Positions 10,366 to 20,599 of a DNA stretch of 64,000 bases are shown here, in pieces. The translations under genes and the position numbers were made by a program. The stretch's first letter is position 1. Each line of letters starts with the position of its first letter. Below the pieces are notes generated by a model, which had not been told where the DNA came from, made no database searches, and saw nothing but the letters and a program-made list of their open reading frames with translations. Source of the stretch: Achatina immaculata (lineage: Eukaryota > Mollusca > Gastropoda > Stylommatophora > Achatinidae); NCBI GenBank assembly GCA_009760885.1, contig CM019710.1:634471-698470 (forward strand). The letters are read 5' to 3'.

Positions 10366-10990
10366 CAGAAACGTATTCATGTAGCAATATGTCTTAAATG
10401 TGCAGAAATAAAAAAAAATATTAAAGAGGAAGAATAGTTTAAGTTCCTATAATTTGGTATATTAAAAATATTAATTATTTGTGTCTTAAAATAAAACAGA
10501 AAAACATCCAAGTGAAACAAACTGATCTTCCCAAGAAAAACTGGAAATATTGAGAAAAAAAAGTGTTTTAAATGCCTGCATGAACGCAACATAAAAAAGA
10601 GCAATTATAAAACGAAGAAAAATTGGTTAGGAATATCTTCTTCAGCATAGTAAGAGACAGGTTAAGAAAAACAACCTAAAAGAAAGAAACATGGTTCTTT
10701 TTGTGTGTGTGGAACAGCTTTATAAATATAACCAGATTCTTAAACTGTCAATAATAACTGATTTCAAAGTTTTGGTTTCAGACTTTCACCTGAAAATTTG
10801 AGTAGATACAGAATCTCCATTTCTTTCTTTCTTGCATAGTAACACAATTTTGCGAAACATGCCACGAATGTGGCAGAAATTTGTTAGCAAGATTGTCGTT
10901 AACACAACTGGCACAAGCTAGCTTGTAGTAAGTACAGAATAACCGTAACAATAAGTTGTAGATCTAGTAGTAATAAGATCAATTACAAAA
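10366..10990. other. No gene seen
   Basis: AT-rich sequence; the 75-residue minus frame at 10377-10604 is low complexity and unsupported. Confidence 0.5.
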
Positions 10991-10995
10991 AGGGC

Positions 10996-11016
10996 ATCTA
11001 TCTATCTATCTATCTA

Positions 11017-11073
<57 letters not shown>

Positions 11074-11235
11074 GTCTGCTGTCTGTCTTTTTATCGATGT
11101 GTCATGCGTCTGTATGTCTGACCGTCCGTCCTTCCGTCCATCTGTCTGTCTGTCTACCAGTGTCTGTATGTCTATCTATTCCTCTCTCTCTCTGTCTCCC
11201 CTTTTCTCCCTCCTACTCTCTCTCTCTCTCCACTC
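10996..11235. repeat. (CTAT)n then CTGT/CT-rich microsatellite
   Basis: Pure ctat units run to about 11072, followed by ctgt, ccgt and ctct motifs. This is the complement of the GATA/GACA arrays at 2.6 and 5.1 kb. Confidence 0.93.
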
Positions 11236-11534
11236 TAAATGAGAGGAAATGTGAATGATAATCATGTTCTCAGATGAGAATGCTTACTTAAATTTTCACC
11301 CCTTTACAAATAATCACGAATCAATGAATGACTGAATGAATGAATCAACCAGTCAGTTAATCAATCATTTAATTTCTTTTTTTGTCTTTATGTCTCTGCT
11401 TCTCTCATTCCTTCCTCCCTCCCTGTATCTCTCTCCTCTCTTACTCTCCCTCCTTCCCTCTCTCCCTCTCTCTCCTTCTCTCTCTCTCTCCTTTTTTCTA
11501 ACAAATTTAACCATAAAACGACACCATGGCTTTG
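11236..11534. repeat. Simple sequence: AATG/ATCA motifs and CT-rich tract
   Basis: Gaatgaatgaatcaa-type motifs at 11325-11375 precede a CT-rich tract at 11395-11492. No gene. Confidence 0.75.
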
Positions 11535-11712
11535 ACACGCATATTATAACAATCACACAATGTAACAGACACACATATTATTACAATCACACAATGTAAC
11601 AGACACACATATTATAACAATCACACAATGTAACATACACACATATTATTACAATCACACAATGTAACAGACACACATATTATAACAATCACATAATGTA
11701 ACAGACACAAAT
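11535..11712. repeat. 34-bp tandem repeat, about 5 copies
   Basis: The unit is cacacatattataacaatca plus cacaatgtaacaga. Copies are more than 90% alike by eye. Confidence 0.93.
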
Positions 11713-12120
11713 TTACTATAAGTTACTCCCTGTTACACGTATTGGAGTAAGCAGATAAAATATCAAATCCTTTGCCCAGGTGTCACTAACCCAGATATAA
11801 ATATACAAGTCCTCTCTTAGTGACATGTTTATTAATTTGGCGGCGGTATGATCCATAAATCCCAGTGCTTTACCTTAAAAAAAAAGTTATTAAGAGTGGA
11901 AGCTGAATACTATTAATGAAATCAGCATAGCCATGAATTTTGGTTCGTTGTGCATTTTTAAGTTCTCTAGTACAAACTGTGGTGTAGTATCTTCTATGCG
12001 AAAGTGTTGTTTGTTTCTCTAATATATTTTTAAATTCTACAAGAACTATAAGAACTGCAAGAACGGAATAAAATAGAAAAAAAAACAAACGTCACTTTCC
12101 CTATCCAAAATACAATTTCT
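11713..12120. other. No recognisable feature
   Basis: AT-rich; the short minus-strand frame at 11870-12088 is unsupported. Confidence 0.5.
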
Positions 12121-12345
12121 TCTTGTTCTTCATCTTCTTGGTTCTTCTTGTTCTTCATCTTTTTGTTCTTCTTGTTCTTCATCTTCTTGTTCTTCTTGTT
12201 CTTCTTGTCTTTGTTCTTCTATCTCCGTTTAACTTGGTGAACTTTGGCGGCTATTCTTCCAGTCCCTAGGTAGGGGGTGTGCAATACTTCTTTAGTAGAC
12301 TCCACCGCCATTGGGGTCTTTAGCGAAACATTAGCTTGTTGTTGG
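12121..12345 (+). repeat. Repeat S copy 1, preceded by (TTC)-rich run
   Basis: A ttcttcttgttcttcatc-type run (12121-12225) leads into ggcggctattcttccagtcc and acttctttagtagactccac, shared with the copies at 18.1, 31.1 and 35.7 kb. This copy is truncated after about 12325. Confidence 0.75.
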
Positions 12346-12414
12346 GGTAAAATTATTGCCCTTCTCCAAATTAATCGTATATTAGAAGAATAATGTATTT
12401 ATATGTTAAAAGCG

Positions 12415-12870
12415 GGCGGCTTTACGTACATATACATCAAAGATTGGCAGAGTGGCGTTCATCTATGTCACTGTGCACGTTGGCATCCAAGCAACATAAT
12501 AGAGCTCATAGGTTGACTGGCTCTGCCTTCATCGATGATGGACAACCGCTGGATCGAGCTGATATTGTTAAAGCGCTCAGAGAAACAGGCAAAGTGGAGG
12601 ACTTCGAGAGCGGCTCTCTGCTTTGACTGAGAGAGCTAGGAGTACAGATTAGCATGACCAGGGAAGAGATGCGTACTGGACGGGCGAAAGGGGAGCTTGT
12701 TAACCAACACAAGACAGGCACTACCAGCCGCAGGGCCGTGACTGATGTTTTGGGTGGGGTTGGGGGGATCTGAGAACTCATGGGCATGTTCGGAATGCAA
12801 TGACGATGACCCAGACCATAATCAAAAACCATAAAAAAAACATACTCCAGTCACGTCTCAGCTGAGAGTT
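12415..12870 (+). pseudogene. RNase H-region fragment of a LINE
   Basis: The frame reads NRAHRLTGSAFIDDGQPLDR, then ADIVKALRETGKVEDFESGS, a stop, LRELGVQISMTREEMRTGRA, then, after frameshifts, WACSECNDDDPDHNQK. This resembles the end of the RNase H domain (GNxRADRL) and the following Cys-containing tail (W.CPEC) of RNase H-bearing LINEs. The copy at 49.3-49.9 kb covers the catalytic half of a related element. Stops and frameshifts make it non-functional. Family call is from memory of the motif pattern. Confidence 0.7.
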
Positions 12871-12879
12871 ACATCGTCT

Positions 12880-13570
12880 CATTATCTCTCTCTCTTTCTT
12901 TCTCTCTCTTTCTCTCTCTGAATCTTAAGTACCTAAGGCACATGGGCTTCCGCAAATGTTTTCCACAAACGCCTTTCCTTTGCCTTTTTTTTTCTACCGC
13001 TCTTGCCCAAGTGAGCCTCTATAGGTCAGCATCTTCTCTGTTTTTCCTCTCCATGTCTCCTTTGGTCTACTCTTACTTCTGTTCCCCTGTGGTGTCCATC
13101 TTAGTGTTATTTTTGGTAGTGAGTTGTCAGTCATCGGGAGCACATGTCCTAACCATCGCCAGCGTCTTTCCTCAATAATTGTTGTCAGTGGCTTCATCTG
13201 CATTTCTGCCAATAAGATGTTATTTCTTATGGTGTTTGGCCAAAATATTTTTCTAATTCTTCGTAAACATTTAGTCTTGAAAGAATTCAACTTGTTTTCT
13301 ATGGTTTTGGTGATTTTCCAGCATTCACTTCCATAGAGTAGTACATTTAGAACATTACTCTTAAATATCCTGATTTTCATATTTATGCTTAGTTTTTTTT
13401 TATTTCCATATAGTCTTCAGCATTGCAAAAGCCTGGTTTGCTCTAGTAAGTCTGCTGTTGATGTCCTCTGTGCTGTCTCCATTTTCTACTACTCTACTGC
13501 CAAGGTATACAAATTCATTGACCTCCTCCACTAACTTGCTATCTACTCTGTCCTAGAGCGTTTTATTTTT
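12880..13570 (-). pseudogene. LINE-D, longest copy (post-RT region to tail)
   Basis: On the minus strand: DSKLVEEVNEFVYLGSRVVE, then INSRLTRANQAFAMLKTIW, a stop and frameshift, then IFKSNVLNVLLYGSECWKIT, CLRRIRKIFWPNTIRNNILL, RRWRWLGHVLPM, LRWTPQGNRSKSRPKETW and a GSLGQER remnant. This is the region downstream of the RT catalytic core in many non-LTR retrotransposons. The 3' end faces left and ends in a CT-rich tail at 12880-12919, the complement of (GA)n. Clade is not resolved. Confidence 0.9.
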
Positions 13571-13732
13571 TGTGGGCACTGGAAACGCAGGAACGTGTCT
13601 ATTTTTGTAACTTTAAACTAAAAGCCAAATGTTTGTTTTTAAACTGAAATCTCCTGATCAGTCTTGCAGGTGTCGGCAGGCATGTTTTCCCAGCATTCTC
13701 CGCGTTCATGGAAGTCTCTTAACCTAAAGTTA

Positions 13733-14075
13733 AAACATAAATCTTAAGATATAAAAACATAGACTTGCTCAACATTCATCTGGGGAACATAAAAACCTTG
13801 ACTTTCTCAGTGCCCGTGTGAGGAAAATAAAACACATAGAATTGCTCATCATCCAAATCAGAAGATAAAAGCATAGATTTGTTCAGCGTTCATGCCGGGA
13901 ACATAAAAACATAGATTTGTTCAGCGTTCATGCCAGGAACATAAAAACATAGATCTACTCAGCGTTCATGTCGGGAACATAAAAACATAGATTTGCTCAG
14001 TGTTCATACCGGGAACATAAAAACATAGATATGCTCAGCGTTCATGCCGGGAACATAAAAACTAGAGGCCCTACT
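13733..14075. repeat. 38-bp minisatellite, about 9 copies
   Basis: The unit is gggaacataaaaacatagat plus ttgttcagcgttcatgcc. The left copies are more diverged. Confidence 0.94.
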
Positions 14076-14249
14076 TTCTAAGCCTGAATATTAGGAATAT
14101 AAAAGCACAGACAAGTGCCAGGAAATTAAGAAATTAAGTCGACGAGAGACGTTTGATGTATTGCTTTTCTTCTTCTTCTTCTCATTATTATTATTATTAT
14201 TAAGTTTTCAAAACAGTCAGTGTAATAAAATGTCGAAGTATAGGCAATT

Positions 14250-14298
14250 GTTGAAAATCTTGCGGAAGACCAATGTGCTTAAGGCACTTACAGGTCTT

Positions 14299-14332
<34 letters not shown>
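14250..14332 (+). pseudogene. LINE-D 3'-end scrap with (GA)n tail
   Basis: The words aatcttgcggaagaccaatg, tgcttaaggcac and ctttatcagagagag follow the LINE-D 3' end (cttgcggaagccccatgtgc, ggcactta, ggttcagagag). About 80 bp remain. Confidence 0.75.
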
Positions 14333-14333
<1 letters not shown>

Positions 14334-14477
14334 AGTCAATATTCTTAATTCGAATCTAAATAATTCAAGTACCAAATGGTAGATTTGAAATTTTGCTTTC
14401 TTTGCACTTTCGCTTACTTTTTGAAACAAGAAATGACGAAGCCTTTCGCACAGTAAAGTAGTAGAGACCAGTGTTAC

Positions 14478-14545
14478 ATTGTTAGTAAAGTAGTGTTATG
14501 TTGTTAGTAAAGTAGTGTTATATTGTTAGTAAAATGGTGTTACAT
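14478..14545. repeat. 22-bp tandem repeat, 3 copies
   Basis: The unit is ttgttagtaaagtagtgtta with small changes. Confidence 0.9.
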
Positions 14546-14754
14546 AGTTAGCATTCGATAAATTACCAGACGCAGTAATTCTGATGTGGGAGGAAGGAAA
14601 GGGATCGAGACTTGAACCATGGACTAATTGGGAGTGCAGCACGTTCCTGCTTGTGAATGGAAGTTTGTTTTTTTCTTCTTTCTTTTTTTTTTTGGTTCTG
14701 TTGTAGAGAAGCGAGTTTTGTGTTAGTCACTTTATTATGGTATGGGCAGTGTTA

Positions 14755-14875
14755 TTATTAGCGTGTTGACGGTGTGCTAGTCACTTTATTAGCGTGTTGA
14801 CGGTGTGCTAATCACTTTATTAGCGTGTTGACGGTGTGCTAGTCACTTTATTAGCGTATTGATGGTGTGTTGATG
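14755..14875. repeat. 31-bp tandem repeat, 4 copies
   Basis: The unit begins gtgttgacggtgtgctagtc and ends actttattagc. The last copy has changes (gtattgatggtg). Confidence 0.93.
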
Positions 14876-14879
14876 TGTT

Positions 14880-15145
14880 AGCATACAGAAACAATGTTTG
14901 GAATGTGCAATGTTGGTTTTGTGTTGAGAAAGAAAGAAAACGTTCGAGAAGAAAGGAAAGAAATAGAACTAGAGGGAAGTATTGTGAATGGAAAGAAGGA
15001 AGAGAGCAGATAACATGAAAAGGAAAACAAAAGAGTGGACACATTATAGACACGAAGAAATGAAAGATGAGACATTTAACACAGAGGGTGAGAAAAAAAC
15101 AAATGAGAAAATAAAAATGAAAGACATAAATAATCAGGAAATGAG
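14880..15145. other. Purine-rich, A-rich stretch
   Basis: Gaaagaaag-rich DNA; the minus-strand Phe/Ser frames here are low complexity. Confidence 0.5.
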
Positions 15146-15425
15146 TAATTGACCTCCTTCTTCTTAATTAACTTTTTCTTCTAAATTAACTTTTTCTTCT
15201 TAATTGACATGTTCTTAACTTAATGTTCTTAATTGCCTTCTTATTATTAAGTGACTTCTTTTTCTTAAATGACCTCTTCTTCTTCTTCATCTTAATTGAC
15301 TTCTTCTTCTTCTTAATTGACTTTTTATTCTTCTTCTTTGTCTTCCTCTTCTTTTTCTTAATTGTCTCCTTCTTCTTTTCTCTTGTTCTTATTCATTTTC
15401 TTAATTGACTTCTTCTTCTTCGAAC
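15146..15425. repeat. Degenerate TTC/TTAATTGAC repeat
   Basis: Words like ttcttcttaattgacttctt recur with variable spacing. They encode only Phe-rich nonsense. Confidence 0.8.
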
Positions 15426-15620
15426 AGTTTCTGACGTCGGCGTGTAAACTTTTGTGTGTTTTTATATGACTAAGGCTCACGCCGAAACGTCACAACTGTG
15501 TACTCGTTAAGTAATGAATCTATTCCTATTTATTTTCTCCTAGTTTACACATTGTGTTATCACAGCTTTACTGCCAATTCTTCGTGATAGTTATATGCTT
15601 ATACACTAATTATTATCTGT
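15426..15620 (+). mobile_element. Half copy of foldback element
   Basis: The core tatgactaaggctcacgccg, gaaacgtcacaa, then a pyrimidine-rich arm and tatcacagctttactgcc match the copies at 41.6, 43.3 and 57.1 kb. Here only the right half is present; no inverted left arm is visible. Confidence 0.75.
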
Positions 15621-16215
15621 ACTTTATTACCAGTAGCATTACTCAGGGGACGCTCCTATAAAGCAAAATGTCGGCTTTAGTCCGATCATGTTTCTCAGCT
15701 CCGTCTTAAGTCATACATCTGGCATCCGGAGGAGAGGGGGGGCGGAGGGGGGAGGCCTGTGGAGGAAGGGACGACGTTATTTTGTGACACAATCTTGGCT
15801 CGGCCTAAGCCTTTGTTTACATTGTGGCATGATAATGCAATTTATCACCGTGATTAAAGGCGTTAAGAAGGCTCTCACTGGGTGAAGAGAGATAACGAGG
15901 ACAAGGTAGCTAGAACTAGAAGATTATGGCCCCAGGGAGAATGGTTTTTTTGCCAGGAGAAGAAGGATGTTGAAACGGTGTGCCAGGGGAAACATACTAG
16001 AAAGTGGAGGCCAGGCTGGTGAGGAGGTTCTCTCTGTTCTCTTACCATATACAAGTAAATCTCATACGCGGAGAAGGAAACAACCACAACATTTTCTTGA
16101 TCGTCAGTAAAGTGTTCTATCCTACCCTTGGCCGTTCGAGCAGCTTGAGGAAGGAAAAAAACAATAATTAACCGTAGTTTATCATGTTTTGTAGATAATT
16201 TAATCTTCCGTAGAA
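15621..16215. other. No gene seen
   Basis: Frames at 15688-15885 (+) and 15875-16087 (-) lack recognisable motifs. Confidence 0.45.
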
Positions 16216-16540
16216 GCTAAAAACACCGTAAGAAATATCATCTTGTTGGCAGAAATGCAGGTGAAGCCACTGACAGCAATTATTGAGGAAAGACGCTGGC
16301 GATGGTTGGGACATGTGCTCCGAATGACTGACAACTCAGTTCCGAAAAATAGCACTAAGATGGACACCACAGGGGAACAGAAGTAAGGGTAGACCAAACG
16401 AGACATGAAGAAGAACAACAGAGAGGATGTTGAGCAATAGAGGGCTCACCTGGGCAAGAGCGGAAAAAAGGCAAAGGACATGCATTTGTGGAAAACCCTT
16501 GCGGAAGCCTCCTGTTCCTTGGGCACTAAGGCTCAGAGAT

Positions 16541-16581
<41 letters not shown>

Positions 16582-16603
16582 GGAGAGAGATGCTAAAAAT
16601 ACC
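16216..16603 (+). pseudogene. LINE-D copy with TSD and (GA)n tail
   Basis: The frame reads NTVRNIILLAEMQVKPLTAI, RRWRWLGHVLRMTDNS, then a frameshift at about 16345, RWTPQGNRSKGRP and RMLSNRGLTWARAEK. The 3' tail is (GA)n to 16590. Direct repeats gctaaaaacacc (16216-16227) and gctaaaaatacc (16592-16603) agree at 11 of 12 positions. The 5' break lies at microhomology with the element itself (aacacc). Confidence 0.88.
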
Positions 16604-17065
16604 TCTTATTTCTTGGTAATAACATGGCGTCAGTGCTTTTTGATTACAAGAATAGTTATTGTTACTTGCTATTTTTCTTCACGATTATAGCTATACGTTA
16701 ATGTTTCCTTCTCAGCTAGGTCACCACCTGCGGCTTCAGTTACCCGAAATCCGTTTGAAAAGTTTTTTAAAAAATAAGAACAAAATAGAAATCGTTGGCT
16801 GTGAAGTGACAAGTCTCAGGCTAGCACGCTTGGGTGATCGGCGCCATGAATTAATTATCTCTTGGTCAGCGCCCCCCCCCCCCCCACCCCCTTGCTCTCA
16901 GCCTGGAATATGGCAGCCATCACAGTCAAGGGCATTATTCTGTGCTCACAGTTTTCATATTGTGATTTATTATATAACAAAATTTCCTCCAAATAACCGC
17001 AGAGATATATGTTAATGATGACAGGAATTCTTCCAAGCTATATGGAAAATGTGAATTGCGTCCCT
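16604..17065. other. No gene; C homopolymer
   Basis: A run of C residues interrupted once lies at about 16871-16889. The 118-residue frame across it has no known motif. Confidence 0.5.
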
Positions 17066-17069
17066 TTAT

Positions 17070-17660
17070 GTTCTTCTTCTTCTGCAGCTTTTCGAGCGAT
17101 TAAGGCTTATTGCTGCTGATAAAATTCGCCTCCAATTCTCTCTATTCCTAATCTTCCCTCTCCAGTTGATGACACTATTTTTAAAAAATATCTTCTTCTA
17201 TGCTGTCTTTCCATCTCTGTCTTGGTCTACCCCTTGGTCTTTGTTTCCCTCATCTCTTGTGCGTACACACATAATTTTCGTTTGTCTGTTCTCTCCTATT
17301 CTTTCTATTCTTTCCCAGCCAGCGTAGTCTGTTCAGTTTCAAGACATTTATAAGTCCCTATGATTTAAATAAACTGTTCAGTTCTGTGTACTTTCTAGCT
17401 CCCCGTTCTCCACTGTTGGTATCTTTTATGGGCCCAAAGATTCTTCTTAAGGTCGTGTTGTTCATCTTTCTTTGTTGTTTTCTGACCCACACATGACGGC
17501 TGGTCTTTTTGTAGTTTTGTTATTTTGGTGTTTTGTGACAGGATTTAGAAATTTTTCAGGTGTTGCAAAGCAAAGTACTATCTTTGTATTATTCTCTATC
17601 TGTACTCTGCTTTTAATTTCCTCACTTACTATGTTGGTCTATTTTTTTTTTACTGCAAAT
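17070..17660 (-). pseudogene. LINE-F C-terminal part, heavily decayed
   Basis: Minus-strand reading recovers an IFGPIKDTNSGE block, KYTELNSLFK, a VLKLNRLRWLG block, then KGRPRQRWKDSIEEDI and a LEKLQKK end, matching the RRIFGP...LRW.GH...GRPR.RW..D order of many non-LTR retrotransposons. It ends in an (AAG)n tail, seen as ttcttcttctt at 17072. Stops and frameshifts are frequent. Confidence 0.75.
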
Positions 17661-17814
17661 TAACCAGCCTTTTAAAAATACATTTTTTGTTTGCCATCTT
17701 GCGCGATTTTTTTCTGGACCTTGAATGATGCGGGTGATGCTTGTATGTTTCGTTTCTCATAGTATTTCTCCAAAGATCATCGTAGGTAAACAAAAATAAA
17801 ATAAAATTATGTTT
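17661..17814. other. No recognisable feature
   Basis: Short AT-rich gap. Confidence 0.4.
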
Positions 17815-17950
17815 AAAGTTATTTATTTAACAGTGTATCTGAACATCTGAGTATGATACAAGTTGTTTATTTAACTGTGTATCTGAACAATTGAGTATAA
17901 TACACGTTTTTTATTTAACTGTGTATCTAGTCACCTGAGTATTATATGGA
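17815..17950. repeat. About 45-bp tandem repeat, 3 copies
   Basis: The words tttatttaactgtgtatctg and tgagtataatacac recur at regular spacing. Confidence 0.88.
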
Positions 17951-18054
17951 TTTTTACACAATAATTGTCGCAGTATGAAAGCTAAACAAAAGCTTAGACC
18001 AGTCACGCTACAGACACACACTGTGTTAGTGTTAACGTTGTCCATGATCTTAAA

Positions 18055-18404
18055 GCACACTTCTTCTACTTCTTCTTCTTCTTCTTCCCTAGAATTGTCA
18101 GGTAGTGTTCTATGTTGACGGTGCAATGAAGATGTTGAGACACAGCTTGACGTATAATTTGGTTGTTTTTTTTTTCAGTATCGGATTAGAGCTAAAAATC
18201 AAGAGGGCTTTTTAGTACTTCTCTAGCAGACTCCACCATCATGTGGACTATGGCGATCCCCGTCCAGTTTGCCAAGCTTGGTCTGTTAAAGGGGATACCA
18301 GCGGAAAGGTGGGGCAAGGTCTTGGTCAGCTATAGTTCGCCATCCCTGAAGCTAGCAAATCAGTTGTGGGTCAGTGATTGTCAAATCTGACAGCACCCCA
18401 TTCA
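18055..18404 (+). repeat. Repeat S copy 2
   Basis: A (CTT)n head, then gaattgtcaggtagtgttct, gatgttgagacacagc, agcagactccaccatcatgt and ggtcttggtcagctatagtt appear in the same order as in copies 3 and 4. It abuts the expanded SINE. Confidence 0.85.
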
Positions 18405-18409
18405 CAGCC

Positions 18410-19215
18410 CCGACAGCACACTACAGGGTGAAGTAGTCACTATTCCCCTCCCCTCACCCTCGCCCCAACGGCACACTTACAGGATGAAGTAGTCACTATC
18501 TCCCCCGCCCCACCCCGACGGCACACTTACACGGTGATGTAGTCACTATCTCCCCCGCCCCACCCAGACGGCACAACACAGGGTGAAGTAGTCATTATCT
18601 CCAAGCCCCGGTGGCACAGTACAGGGTGAAGTAGTCACTATCCCCCCGCCCCGGTGGCACAGTACAGGGTGAAGTAGTCACTATCCCCCCGCCCCGGTGG
18701 CACAGTACAGGGTGAAGTAGTCACTATCCCCCCGCCCCGGTGGCACAGTACAGGGTGAAGTAGTCACTATCCCCCCGCCCCGGTGGCACAGTACAGGGTG
18801 AAGTAGTCACTATCCCCCCGCCCCGGTGGCACAGTACAGGGTGAAGTAGTCACTATCCCCCCGCCCCGGTGGCACAGTACAGGGTGAAGTAGTCATTATC
18901 TCCAAGCCCCGGTGGCACAGTACAGGGTGAAGTAGTCATTATCTCCAAGCCCCGGTGGCACAGTACAGGGTGAAGTAGTCATTATCTCCAAGCCCCGGTG
19001 GCACAGTACAGGGTGAAGTAGTCACTATCCCCCCTAACCCGACGGCACAGTACAGGGTGAAGTAGTCACTATCCCCCCTAACCCGACGGCACAGTACAGG
19101 GTGAAGTAGTCACTATCCCCCCTAACCCGACGGCACAGTACAGAGTGAGGGTAGTCACTATTCCCCTCCTCCCCCCCCCCCCCCCGACGGCACACTACAG
19201 GGTTAAGTAGTCACT
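18410..19215. repeat. 43-bp minisatellite, about 18 copies, SINE-derived
   Basis: The unit is agtacagggtgaagtagtca plus ctatccccccgccccggtggcac. Variants (ccaagcccc, cctaacccgacgg) cluster in blocks of adjacent copies. About 26 of 31 bases of the first unit match the core of the SINE at 40.1 kb. Confidence 0.94.
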
Positions 19216-19239
19216 ATCACGTCTAGAAGCCTTTCTTTG

Positions 19240-19502
19240 CCTATCTCCAGACGTAGTCGAGTATCCGCCTCTAAAGAGTTGTAGTCGAGTATCTGCCTCT
19301 ACAGAGTCGTAGTCGAGTATCTGCCTCTACAAAGTCGTAGTCGAGTATCTGCCTCTACAAAGTCGTAGTCGAGTATCTGCCTCTACAGAGTCGTAGTCGA
19401 GTATCTGCCTCTACAGAGTCGTAGTCGAGTATCTGCCTCTACAGAGTCGTAGTCGAGTATCTGCCTCTACAGAGTCGTAGTCGAGTATCTGCCTCTACAG
19501 CA
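19240..19502. repeat. 28-bp minisatellite, about 9 copies, SINE-derived
   Basis: The unit is gtagtcgagtatctgcctct plus acagagtc. It corresponds to the SINE segment gaagtcgggtacccatttct plus acagctgg at 40.157-40.185 kb. Confidence 0.94.
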
Positions 19503-19734
19503 GAGCAAATGAAGCTTCTCCGGTTGGATTTAAATCATTGACATCGCAGTGCGAGACTAGATTACTATCAACTGCGCAAGTCGAAGCATCTAAGAATGCT
19601 AAATGCGTTACTGTTTTTGTTTTCCCGTTTTGTGTCTTCATTGTTTAAATCGGACGTGCTCCACAGACAGGAGAACATTTTTACATGGGTGTTTTGTTTC
19701 CAGTTAATGAGGCCAACAGACTTGCATACGGGTG

Positions 19735-20590
19735 GCAGACCTACAGCACGCGCCTCAACGATGGTAGACCTACAACAGGTGCCCCAAGGATGGCAGACCT
19801 AAACAGGCGCCCGAAGCATGCCAGACCTACAGCACGCGCCCCAAGGACGGCAAACCTACAACAGGCGCCCCAGGTGTGGCAGACATACACCACGCGCCTC
19901 AACGATGGCAGACCTACAGCACGCGCCTCAACGATGGCAGACCTACAACAGGCGCCTCAACGATGGCAGACCTACAGCACGCGCCTCAACGATGGCAGAC
20001 CTACAACAGGCGCCTCAACGATGGCAGACCTACAGCACGCGCCTCAACGACGGCAGACATACAGTACGCGCCCCAACGATGGCAGACCTACAGGACGCGC
20101 CTCAAAGATGGCAGATCTACAGCATGCGCCTCAACGATGGCAGACCTACAGCATGCGCCCCAAGGATGGCAGACCTACAGCATGCGCCTCAAGGATGACA
20201 GACCTACAGCACGTGCCTCAACGATGGCAGATATACAGCACGCGCCCCATGGGTTGCAGACCTACAACATCCGTCCCAAGGATGGCAGACTTAAGCACGC
20301 GCCCCAAGGACGGCAGACCTACAGCATGCGCCCCAAGGACGGCAGACCTACAGCACGCGCCCCAAGGACGGCAGACCTACAACACGCGCCCCAAGGACAG
20401 CACACCTACAGCACGCGCCCGAAGGACGGCAGACCTACAGCACCCGCCCCAAGGACGGCAGACCTACAGCACGCGCCCCAGGGATGGCAGACCCACAGCA
20501 CGCGCCCCAGGGGTGGCAGACCTACAGCACGCGCCCCAGGGATGGCAGACCCACAGCACGCGCCCCAGGGGTGGCAGACCTACACTACGT
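19735..20590. repeat. 29-bp minisatellite open in all three forward frames
   Basis: About 29 copies of atggcagacctacagcacgc plus gcctcaacg. Because 29 is not a multiple of 3 and the unit has no stop in any frame, three overlapping forward frames of 318, 273 and 126 residues exist, each with the same 29-residue period. The left half mostly has cctcaacg and the right half ccccaagg or ccccaggg. No splice or promoter evidence makes it a gene. Confidence 0.93.
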
Positions 20591-20599
20591 GTCGGGGAG

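Larger units (their letters stand above)
18405..19590 (-). mobile_element. tRNA-derived SINE expanded by two internal minisatellites
   Basis: Read left to right, 18405-18450, 19190-19260 and 19495-19590 align in order with the compact SINE at 40.09-40.27 kb. Here cagcacactacagggtgaag matches cagcacactagagggtgata; tatcacgtctagaagccttt matches tatcacgcctggccgccttt; ctccagacgtagtcgagtat matches ctccagaagaagtcgggtac; and tctccggttggatttaaatc matches the region around the B box. Two arrays (43 bp and 28 bp) sit at consecutive positions inside this copy. The SINE 3' end is missing at the left. Confidence 0.82.

Noticed and set aside
12506..12832. 108-residue minus-strand frame
   Set aside because: It is antisense to the RNase H-type LINE fragment, which explains the sequence better.
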